Assembly (NCBI GenBank): GCA_004352715.1 | Contig: SCFE01000078.1 | Span: 1,449,269 to 1,490,130 of the forward strand | Source: Hofstenia miamia | Lineage: Eukaryota; Xenacoelomorpha; Acoela | Length of the DNA stretch: 40,862 nucleotides | Direction: 5' to 3' | In this document: piece by piece, positions 32,980 to 40,862 of the stretch | Numbering within the stretch: position 1 is the first letter of the stretch | Layout: the number at the start of each line of letters is the position of its first letter | Translations under genes and position numbers: made by a program | The notes under the pieces: model-generated | The model's input: the letters and a program-made list of their open reading frames with translations, nothing else | What the model was told of the DNA's origin: nothing | The model's database searches: none

Positions 32980-33700
32980 CCTAGGAAGGAGGTTGAAAAT
33001 AGACTGCTCTGGTTTGTGTCTGAGACAGCTATCCACATTTTCTCTTTCAAGGATAGAGGTACCTGTGGGTACATATGCAATTTCAATTGCTCTCCTTCTT
33101 TTGTTAAAAAAATACAAGTAAAGTATATAGTGGGTCATACATTAATTGTAAACTACCTTGGACAACAAAAATCATTTATTAAATAAGGGCATTTTAGAAG
33201 AAGTTGTGGAATGAATGTTGACATGGAAAAGTGGAATGCTATCATTGATGAACAAAAAGCTCCATATAAAAAAGCAGCTATTCTAAAAGAAAATTAAATT
33301 TGAATCACTACCCACAATTTCTGCCTTTGCCAACATATAGAAAGGTTGAATTTACTTGTAACTTTATTTATAATAAAATACATTTAGATGTGGAAAAGAT
33401 CCTGACTGAATGTGAACTTTTATATAATAATGTAGAGTCACTTAGGGCCTTTCTTTATTTTTATTTATTCAATTATTGGCACTCTCTAATTAATTTGGTG
33501 CTATTCACTAGTGAATTTTCGTAAAACAGTAAATATTTACCTTTTCTTGTAATAAATAGGGAACTAACTGTTATCAAATGTCAAATAAATTTCATTCTTG
33601 CTGGACAACATTTGCTTTATTTTTCTTTATTACTTTACTAACCTTTGGAGATGTACTCCAGTCGTGAAGTTTGTGCACCTACTAAGGTGGTCACCTGTTT
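32980..33700. other. No clear gene
   Basis: A plus-strand open stretch of about 35 codons ending near 33295 contains MEKWNAIIDEQKAPYKKAA and looks protein-like. A 74-codon frame follows at 33300-33524. Neither is recognised. A 5' LTR for the downstream Gypsy element would be expected in the right part but is not recognisable. Confidence 0.35.
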
Positions 33701-33705
33701 CTACT

Positions 33706-33721
33706 TGGTGATTGTGACATG
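33706..33721 (+). other. Degenerate primer-binding-site-like sequence
   Basis: TGGTGATTGTGACATG matches the clean site at 40295-40310 (TGGCGACCGTGACAGG) at 12 of 16 positions, three differences being C-to-T. It is preceded by TTTCTACT (LTR end TTCTACA) and followed by a similar CAGAAC...AATG leader. Marks the likely 5' boundary of the internal region. Confidence 0.4.
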
Positions 33722-34090
33722 ATACAGAACTGTTATAATGTTTTCTTATTGTATTTGGTTTCATTTTTCCACTGGGTGTGAGTCAGCTGGGATGGATTTC
33801 CCCTGACTCTGATCTACTTCACCACTCACTGATGTACAACTTTACCTTATATGTAATTCTGCAATCTGATGCTGTTACTGAGCCTTGATTCTATTCTTAC
33901 CTGTTCTTAGTTCCATATTGGCATAGTCTCATTATTCTAGAATTTGGATTGTTGTGCTCATGCCTTGTTACCATCTGTCAAGTTGCTTTTATTTCTCCTA
34001 CACAGTTGGATGTTTCTCCTACATTATTAGAATTGTTATTGGAACCTTTTCTCTTACTTTACTTTTACTTGTTTACTTATTCTTGTTCTT

Positions 34091-35933
34091 ATGGATATGG
34101 ATGTGTCTATTTCTCATAATGGGATTCCCACTCAGGGTTTCCCCTGTGTGAGCAGTGGCAGCTTGGACGCTGTCCCTCACACTGCTGGACTTAATTCTGT
34201 TGTTGTTTTACCTACTCCTACCCCCACCAAACCTGTTTCTGGTATATCTACACCCTCTGAAGTTTTTTTTGCAAGAGATCCCTGCTCCTGCTGCCCTGTT
34301 GAATCCGTTTCTTTTGTATACCCCACCGTCGCCTCCTTCTGAGTTGCTGACATTTGAAGTTCAACAGCTCAGAGAAGCCCTTGCTGTACAGATCTCACAG
34401 TGCCACTCCTGTGAAGCCTGTTTTGATGCCCTACAAGCTGAAATGAACCAACAAGCTACAGCTGCTTGGCAATGTGAGAGATGCTTGCTCAACTCAATCT
34501 CAGCCTTAGAGATGCAAATTCAAGAATCAGTCCCATGTTCCCCACCAATTTCCTCAGAAGAACCTGAGTATGTAACTCACGCTCTTTTGGACAATTCTCT
34601 CAATGCACTCTCAGAAAGATTCTCAATGATTATGTCACTGACAATGTCTGCCCACCTTTCTCATGCTGTGTCAGCACCCACAACGTCCCCTGTGATGCCA
34701 CCATTCATTACTTCCATTACCTCTTTTACAAGTGGAGCACCTACCTTCACCCAGTCTGCTCTTTCACAAGTCACAATGCTAACTACAGTAGCTACGCCAA
34801 GCCCTTGTACCCTGAGTGTAACAGTTGTGCCCTCAGCACCCATAAATGTCACAGTTACTCCAACTACTATGGTCGTTCCACCTTTTCCTCTGAGTGACCC
34901 TATCAGGTCTATGACAACTTGTGGGCCACACTTTACTCAGTCCATTCTGCCTATTGAAGCATCTGGAAGTGAACAATCAAATCTTTTCAACTGGCATTCA
35001 GTGTTGCCTAAATTCACCAGTAAAATAGATGAAATTTCACAGTCATTCAATGAGTGGCTCTTTCTTTTCAAACTTACAATGAAGCAATATAAAACCACTC
35101 AAGACGCTGCTGCCATGCAATTTCCCNCTTGTACCCTGAGTGTAACAGTTGTGCCCTTGGCACCTGTGAATGTCACAGTTACTCCAACTACTACAATTGT
35201 TCCACCTTCTCCTCTGAGTGACCCTATTGAGTCTACAACAACTTGTGTGCCATGCTTTACTCAGTCCATTTTGCCTACTGAAGCATTGGGAAACAAACAA
35301 TCAAATCTTTTCAACCAACACTCAGTGTTGCCTAAATTCACCTGTAAAATAGATGAAATTTCACAGTCATTCAACAAGTGGCTCTTTCTTTTCAAGCTTA
35401 CAATGAAGCAATATAAAACCACTCAAGATGCTGCTGCTGCAAAATTCCACATGTACCTTCACGGCCTCATGTACAATCAGTACATTATGTTGGACAGAGA
35501 GGTCAAAACAAATTATCAATTACTTGTCTGTAATTTCAAGGACCATTACAAAGCACCTCACATAAAACAACAGTACAAGACGCTCTTATGTGATATCTCC
35601 TTCAAAAAGGGAGATGATATCAGGACCTATATTACACAGGTTGATAGACTCTTTTGCCTTAGCAAGTTGACGCCAGAATACTTGCAACATGATCTCTTTT
35701 CGTATATTTGTTGGGGATTCCCCTCCACCATTAGGAGACTAATCTAACTCAAATGCAATCCAGAGGATGACTTGAATTCTATTATTAAAAAGGCAATTAG
35801 CATCATTTACATGTTGCAAAATACAACTCATATTGAGAGAGATGCCAGTGATTTAAAGACAGGTCAAACTACCTCAAAGACACTGACCTTTGCAAGTTCT
35901 GCTATAGTGCAGAAAAAATCTGATAACAAATGA
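34091..35933 (+). pseudogene. Gag-like polyprotein, broken
   Basis: The first ATG-led frame (34091-34342) is Pro/Thr-rich. The long frame (34155-35747) takes over around a run of eight T (34264-34271), suggesting a frameshift. The upstream hydrophobic part of the long frame is then probably not translated. The long frame holds a Leu/Gln-rich, possibly coiled-coil, segment (34345-34530), a Thr/Pro-rich linker, and a capsid-like region with WLFLFKLTMKQY and LLCDISFKKGDDI. It continues past a stop at 35745 to a TGA at 35931. I see no CCHC zinc knuckle. The block 34804-35126 is repeated, about 10% diverged, at 35128-35450 across an N. Confidence 0.7.
34804..35450 (+). repeat. Diverged direct repeat in gag joined by N
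   Basis: 34804-35126 and 35128-35450 encode the same capsid-proximal segment with many substitutions, some of them amino-acid changing. Two distinct element copies appear to be joined at 35127. Confidence 0.85.
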
Positions 35934-36125
35934 CAATCAGCCCACATTTGGGCTCAGAGTGGTGCAGTTATTTGTCTCATGGCTAATGGAGATGGTTTCA
36001 TTATTGAAGAACCATCAACTGAAGTGTGTAGATGGAGCGCCACCTTCTGAAAACCATGCACATGATGTCTTGGTAATTACCTCATTATTGTGTACCAATG
36101 TCATCCCTGCAGATGTGAATGGACT

Positions 36126-36697
36126 CTTAATAACACAATCAATACAGGAGCCTCTGCTTCCATATAATAAGTGACACCTGTTGCAACATGCTTTGCTTGA
36201 AGAGAGAGAATTTATCACCATCTACAATGTGCTTGTTGGACACCTTGGGAAATACCATTTTGCTGGAAGGTCAAATAAATGACCTCAAATTATGAATTCG
36301 CCAAGAATGTTTCCTAGTGGATCTCACTGTTGTAGATACTTGTAATCAGCCCTTGCCATATGATGCCATCCTTGGCAATGACTTTCTCAAGAAGAATGCC
36401 TGCATAATAGACTATGGAAATAACACAATCTCAATCTGTGAAAGCAAAACTCAGGAAGGGCTTACAGCTGTCTGTAACCAAGAAATTTTACTAACATTAG
36501 CTGAAAACATTGCTGTGGAATCTTGGCACTGGCAACAAGTTGCTGTCACTACTAACTCTCCTTACAAGGGTGATGTCATGATTTCTGGACAAAGAGGGAA
36601 ACACCTTTGTGGTATACATTTTTCTCTGGACCTCTGTCATGTCTCCTGTGGCAAGACTTATGCTACCATGCTTAACAGTTCTGCTCATTTGATCTGA
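36126..36697 (+). pseudogene. Retropepsin-like protease, inactive
   Basis: INTGASASI at 36138-36164 corresponds to the DTGA active site with Asp replaced by Asn (AAT at 36141-36143), followed at once by two stops. After a frame change, 36317-36697 contains PYDAILGNDFLKKN, the ILG flank of the fold. The missing catalytic Asp and the stops rule out function. The C-terminal part of that frame is linker sequence toward RT. Confidence 0.7.
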
Positions 36698-36724
36698 ATA
36701 GATCCTACCAAGATTTCCATCATT

Positions 36725-37694
36725 GTGACTCTGGTCAGACTTAAAATGAAAGCTGCTGCTTGTTTACCTGTTCTCACTGCTATTCATGATCTGAGTGAAC
36801 CCAGCAATCCAGTATGGATCCCAGTAGTCAATGAGAAGACTCATGGACATCTGAGTCCCCAGGAACATGATGTACTCTCTGCTCTTTTGTGCCAGCACCA
36901 TGATGTGTTCAACTATGGCTCAATCAGTGTTGTTAAGGCTGTTGCAAACAATACATGATTGAAACCAAAAGTGATCACCCCATTCAGTTGCCAGTTCAGC
37001 AAGTACCAGAAAACCTATGGGCAGAATATAAACAGATCCCCAGCAATCTAATAGAAAGCAGTATTCATTCACCAAGGTGAGAAGTACCACCTTTGTGTTG
37101 ATTTCAGAAGATTAAATGATATCACCATCAAAGATGTGTATCCTTTACCTCACATCAAGGATCTCTTATATGATGCCAGCAATACAGTTTGTTCTCATGC
37201 TTAGATCTCTGTAAAGCCTATTGGCAGATACCTATGAAGCCTGCCAACATCCAGAAAACTGCCTTTATCACACTGTATGGCCTTGTTGAATGGAAATATA
37301 TGGCTTCAGGCTTTGTAATGCCCCAGCTACTTTTCAGCACTATCTTATGCACGTGTTGTGGAATGGGGCCAATGTTCTTGAACCAGGGATCATGGCATAC
37401 ATGGATGATATCCTCATTGCTTGGCACACATTCTCTGATCATTTGGATAAGTTGGGTTGCACTCTTAAGATATTGTATGACTCTGGTCTCTGGGTCAATG
37501 GCAATAAGTGCTTGCTTATTTCACCACATGTTACCTTCTTAGGCAGGGTGATTGAAACTGGTAAAATTTCCATAAAAAACAACATGAAAGACTATCTTGA
37601 TTGCATTGAGACTCCATGCTCTCACAAGGATGTCCAATGCTTAATGGGCTTTCTGAATTATTACAGCTCATTCATTCCTGAGCTAGCTAATTGA
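36725..37694 (+). pseudogene. Gypsy reverse transcriptase, broken
   Basis: The linker has LSPQEHDVLSALLCQHHDVF (36860-36920). Fingers contain VDFRRLNDITIKDVYPLPHI (about 37097-37156). Palm motif A is LDLCKAYWQI with Asp at 37204-37206. After a frameshift, GFRLCNAPATFQ follows, then YMDD at 37398-37409, then TFLGRVI and LMGFLNYYSSFIPEL. Catalytic aspartates are kept although at least two frameshifts separate the motifs. Confidence 0.85.
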
Positions 37695-37699
37695 ACCAA

Positions 37700-38130
37700 A
37701 CATATCTCTAATTTGCTCTGAAAGAACACCAAATTTCATTGGACCTGGGCTGAGCAAGAGGAGCTGGATTCTGTGAAACAAGAACTGAGGCAAATCCCAA
37801 GTTTAAATATGCCTGATTACTCCAAAGATTTTATAGTTAATTGTGATGCAAGCTCTTTTTCCATCAGTGGTGTCTTAAGCCAGGTCATTGACAGTTGAGA
37901 AAGCCTAGTGCAGTACTTCAGCTGGAAACTCCAAGATGGTAGTGCTTGTTGAGAGCCTGAAGAAGTTCCACTTCTTCATTTTAGGTTGCCAGTTTACTGT
38001 TCACACTGATAACTCCTCACTAGCATGGCTTAAAAAGTTCTCCAGCAACAAGTTTACCATTGTCACCCAGTGGCTAGATTATTTAAATGATTTCACCTTT
38101 ACAATCACCCACGTCCAGGGAGACTCCACC
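37700..38130 (+). pseudogene. RNase H domain, broken
   Basis: NCDASSFSISGVLSQ near 37839 (first Asp at 37845-37847) is followed by a TGA. A second frame (from 37936) carries FTVHTDNSSLAWL with Asp at 38008-38010, and FTITHVQGDS. The family's ADALSR ending is not recognisable. Confidence 0.75.
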
Positions 38131-39175
38131 TTAATGCAGAATATTTTACCGCCCTTCCCAGCTATGAGCAAGATCTCAGGAAGCTGCTTGGTGAAAAGAC
38201 TCCTTTCAGGTTCATCCCAGCATGCAATTACAAACTTCTTCCTGAAATCAATGCTGATTGAAATGGGAAAGCAATCCTCCCCATTGTGGTGAAGGAAGAG
38301 ATATCTGAAGAGGAAGTTGCTGTCCATCAGCTACATGATAAGATCCTGTTGGAAATTATTGCAAAAGTAAACAACCCAAATCACGCTATAAGCAATGTTG
38401 CTAAAAGATACTTCCAGTGCTACCACTGGAAAGTTACTGAAGCTGGGCTTCTTTATGCCCACAGTCAAAATAACTGGCTGGCAATTCCAGAATATTTTTA
38501 GAGGGATGTTGTCCAGAAGATCCATGAGTGAGGTCACCTAGGAATCATCCAGACTGAGTGAACTTTTAACTCTCACTACATTACTATAGGAATATGAGCT
38601 ACTGTTCAGGATGTCATAGACAAGTGCAAAGCATGCCTGTTTCAGGGAGCCANTTAATGCAGAATATTTTACCGCCCTTCCCAGCTATGAGCAAGATCTC
38701 AGGAAGCTGCTTGGTGAAAAGACTCCTTTCAGGTTCATCCCAGCATGCAATTACAAACTTCTTCCTGAAATCAATGCTGATTGAAATGGGAAAGCAATCC
38801 TCCCCATTGTGGTGAAGGAAGAGATATCTGAAGAGGAAGTTGCTGTCCATCACCTACATGTTAAGATCCTGTTGGAAATTATTGCAAAAGTAAACAACCC
38901 AAATCACGCTATAAGCAATGTTGCTAAAAGATACTTCCAGTGCTACCACTGGAAAGTTACTGAAGCTGGGCTTCTTTATGCCCACAGTCAAAATAACTGG
39001 CTGGCAATTCCAGAATATTTTTAGAGGGATGTTGTCCAGAAGATCCATGAGTGAGGTCACCTAGGAATCATCCAGACTGAGTGAACTTTTAACTCTCACT
39101 ACATTACTATAGGAATATGAGCTACTGTTCAGGATGTCATAGACAAGTGCAAAGCATGCCTGTTTCAGGGAGCCA
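38131..39175 (+). repeat. Near-identical direct repeat in integrase joined by N
   Basis: 38131-38652 and 38654-39175 differ at only a few bases (for example CAGCTACATGATA against CACCTACATGTTA). An assembly overlap that was not merged is likely. Confidence 0.9.
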
Positions 39176-40050
39176 GCATTTCCCAGAACAGAGAGCTGAA
39201 CCCCACAGTTGGGTTACTGAAAGAACAAACAAAGTAGTCCATATGGACTTAGAGAAATTATCAAGAGATGTAGAGGGTTTTCAGTATCTTCTGGTCCTGA
39301 TTGACCACTTCAAAAATATGCAAGGCTCATCCAGATCAATAATACTACAGCCAAAGTCATCAGACAAAAAGTTGTAAAGGAGTGGATCTTTAAGTTCAGA
39401 CCTATGGAAAGGTTAGTCTCTGACCACAGTCCTCAATTTAAAAATAACCTAATGGCCACCCTCATGAAAGAACTGGAAATTGTGCACAACTTCACTACTG
39501 CATATCATCATCAATCAAACAGTGTTGTTGAGCAATTAAATTGTACCATCATCAAACTAATAAGAGTAGCTTTAGCCCAAGCTGCTGGTTGGAATTGGAA
39601 ATGAGTAATAGAAGCAGTAGAGTTCTTTTATAATACTGCTTTTCACTCTACCACTATAGTTAGCCCCTTTAAGGCTATGTTTGGCCAGGAGGCAAGCAGA
39701 CTGCTATCCATAATGTTCCCAGATTACAACAAACCTACCTTGGAGAATTTTGTGAACCAGATGATACAGGAATTTCAGGAAGTACATCTTACTATATGCT
39801 GAAATACTAGCCAATCAGTTATTTGCCAGAAAAGGAACTTTGATAAGAAATTGTATGGTGAACCACACAAGCAAGGAGATTCTGTTTTTGCCTATTTCCC
39901 TTGTCAGATTACTGACACCAATCAGGTGTGAAAACTTTCCATTAATTGGCAAGGACCTTTCATTCTATCAAAAGTATTAGATCACCACTGGTACTTACTG
40001 GATAATGGAAGAGTTGCCCATTTTCAGTGACTTAGACAAACTATTAAAGA
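38131..40050 (+). pseudogene. Integrase, broken, with internal assembly duplication
   Basis: The zinc-binding HHCC domain has His at 38523-38525 and 38535-38537 (with a TGA between) and CKAC at 38625-38636. Core residues: Asp 39246-39248 (VHMDLEK), Asp 39422-39424 (VSDHSPQF) and Glu 39530-39532 (SNSVVEQLN). The last two are spaced DX35E exactly as in retroviral-type integrases. The C-terminal module has GDSVFAYFP and WQGPF (39947-39961). The block 38131-38652 is repeated at 38654-39175 after an N. Frames are broken between the core residues and by further stops. Confidence 0.85.
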
Positions 40051-40110
40051 TATTCATAATGCAGTCATTGACAATAATAATGAGTTTTCCCTCATTGACA
40101 ACCTCATTAT

Positions 40111-40294
40111 TGTAACATCGCTGGTAGTTGTTGCTATTTATCAGCCAGACCTCGCGCTTTTCTTGTTAGTGACTGGTATTTGTAAATATTGTAAATAACT
40201 TGTATATATAGAGCAATGCATTTTGTAAATAGAAATAGTTTGAACAACTGTATTCTCTTTGTGTTCACTAGAATCACACCCCAGTGATTCTACA
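40111..40294 (+). repeat. LTR, 184 bp
   Basis: Starts TGTAACATCGCTGG and ends GTGATTCTACA, with TG...CA termini. It matches 40681-40861 apart from three extra bases near 40237. The sequence before it lacks a clear polypurine tract, which is odd for a 3' LTR. Confidence 0.9.
40203..40210 (+). promoter_or_regulatory. TATA-like box in LTR
   Basis: TATATATA in the middle of the LTR, repeated at the same place in the second LTR (near 40774). A plausible core promoter, by position only. Confidence 0.4.
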
Positions 40295-40310
40295 TGGCGA
40301 CCGTGACAGG
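40295..40310 (+). other. Primer-binding site, tRNA-Arg type
   Basis: TGGCGACCGTGACAGG begins right after the LTR's terminal CA. From memory it complements the 3' end of an insect-type tRNA-Arg (UCG) including CCA, as used by mdg1/412 elements. The tRNA identity needs a database check. Confidence 0.7.
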
Positions 40311-40680
40311 ACCCTGATGTGATGCAGAACATTCCAATGCCTCTCTGCAAGATTAACCCAATCGATAGGAGTCAGAAGAGTCTACGCCTTAGTTTTTGCA
40401 TGTTTGAGCAAGGAGCTTGTAATGATGCTGCAAAGAAGATGGTTTTTAATCTCTTGTTCTCAGTCATCGCCAGCCACAATTGATGATGGACATGGTTTCA
40501 AAGGTTAAATCTGATGCATCTGATGCCTCTCCACAAGATTAACCCAATCGATAGGAGTCAGCCAAGCCTACGCCTTAGTTTTGCATGTTTGAGTGAAGAG
40601 CTGTCAAATGGATCCTTTTGGACCAAATCCTCCTCCATTGGGCACACAAGAAAAGTCGCCGAGTCTGGCTTGGGGCGGCG
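40311..40680 (+). mobile_element. Leader remnant between two LTRs
   Basis: A 5' untranslated leader with an internal imperfect duplication (about 40338-40420 and 40522-40602, sharing AAGATTAACCCAATCGATAG). It is followed by an ATG at 40610 that opens a Pro-rich frame (MDPFGPNPPPLGTQ), which runs into the next LTR. Consistent with an element whose interior has been almost wholly deleted. Confidence 0.6.
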
Positions 40681-40861
40681 TGTAACATCGCTGGTAGTTG
40701 TTGCTATTTATCAGCCAGACCTCGCGCTTTTCTTGTTAGTGACTGGTATTTGTAAATATTGTAAATAACTTGTATATATAGAGCAATGCATTTTGTAAAT
40801 AGAAATAGTTTGAACTGTATTCTCTTTGTGTTCACTAGAATCACACCCCAGTGATTCTACA
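40681..40861 (+). repeat. LTR, 181 bp, at window edge
   Basis: Second LTR in the same orientation, ending TTCTACA one base before the window end. The final T may start another primer site. Confidence 0.9.
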
Positions 40862-40862
40862 T

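Larger units (their letters stand above)
33706..40294 (+). mobile_element. Decayed Gypsy-type LTR retrotransposon
   Basis: The order gag, protease, RT, RNase H, zinc-binding integrase N-domain, DDE core and GPF module is that of Metaviridae (Gypsy/Ty3) elements. A tRNA-Arg-type primer site next to the LTR at 40295 resembles the mdg1/412 group. Every domain is recognisable but carries stops and frameshifts, so the copy is dead. Two N-bounded duplications (35127, 38653) lengthen it artificially. The 3' LTR is at 40111-40294; no recognisable 5' LTR is seen upstream of the PBS-like site at 33706. No envelope gene is seen. Confidence 0.88.

Noticed and set aside
34155-34300. Hydrophobic N-terminus of the long gag frame as a signal or membrane segment
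   Set aside because: It is read in a frame that probably takes over only after the T8 run; the ATG at 34091 fits the gag start better.
40514-40768. 84-codon frame crossing leader and LTR
   Set aside because: Formed by chance readthrough from leader into LTR; no domain and no conserved start.

Overview
The window looks like an AT-rich genomic stretch from an invertebrate animal. It has no prokaryotic operon structure. It carries one spliced gene with consensus GT/AG introns, several degenerate LINE and LTR retrotransposons, TIR elements with TA, TTA or 6-bp target duplications, and runs of N from scaffolding. The sequence alone does not fix the phylum.

The only intact host gene I can support is an ABHD13-like alpha/beta hydrolase (18117-22965, minus strand). 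It has five coding exons, all splice junctions agree in phase, and Ser-Asp-His catalytic residues are present. Almost everything else is mobile-element debris.

Layout. 1-2610: two nearly identical inverted pieces of one LINE (family A) flanking a 1000-N gap. 2640-3365, 4985-6185, 7127-7195 and 12750-15540: fragments of a second LINE (family B), several ending in a 3' stem-loop and short-motif tails. 6400-7090: degenerate tandem repeat. 7861-8460: tail of a Gypsy-like integrase, then a triple ~65-bp repeat. 9161-12512: two copies of a TIR element carrying a promoter-like cassette and a 32-bp minisatellite, with unassigned DNA and a gap between. 16071-16523: MITE with TTA target duplication. 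18117-22965: ABHD13. 23854-26775: 1.46-kb direct duplication joined by one N. 28323-30139: TA-flanked element with ~240-bp inverted termini. 31700-32936: degenerate zinc-finger-like coding fragment. 33706-40294: decayed Gypsy-type LTR retrotransposon (gag, protease, RT, RNase H, integrase), followed by a PBS, a short leader and another LTR that ends with the window.

A recurring technical feature is that nearly every isolated N or short N run (25314, 29001, 29629, 32137-32138, 32779-32795, 35127, 38653) is bordered by sequence present elsewhere in the window as a near copy. Several apparent duplications are therefore probably assembly joins. The biologically most interesting items are the conserved LINE 3' stem-loop with apparent compensatory change, and the TIR element that pairs CCAAT, DR1 and CRE-like motifs with a minisatellite.
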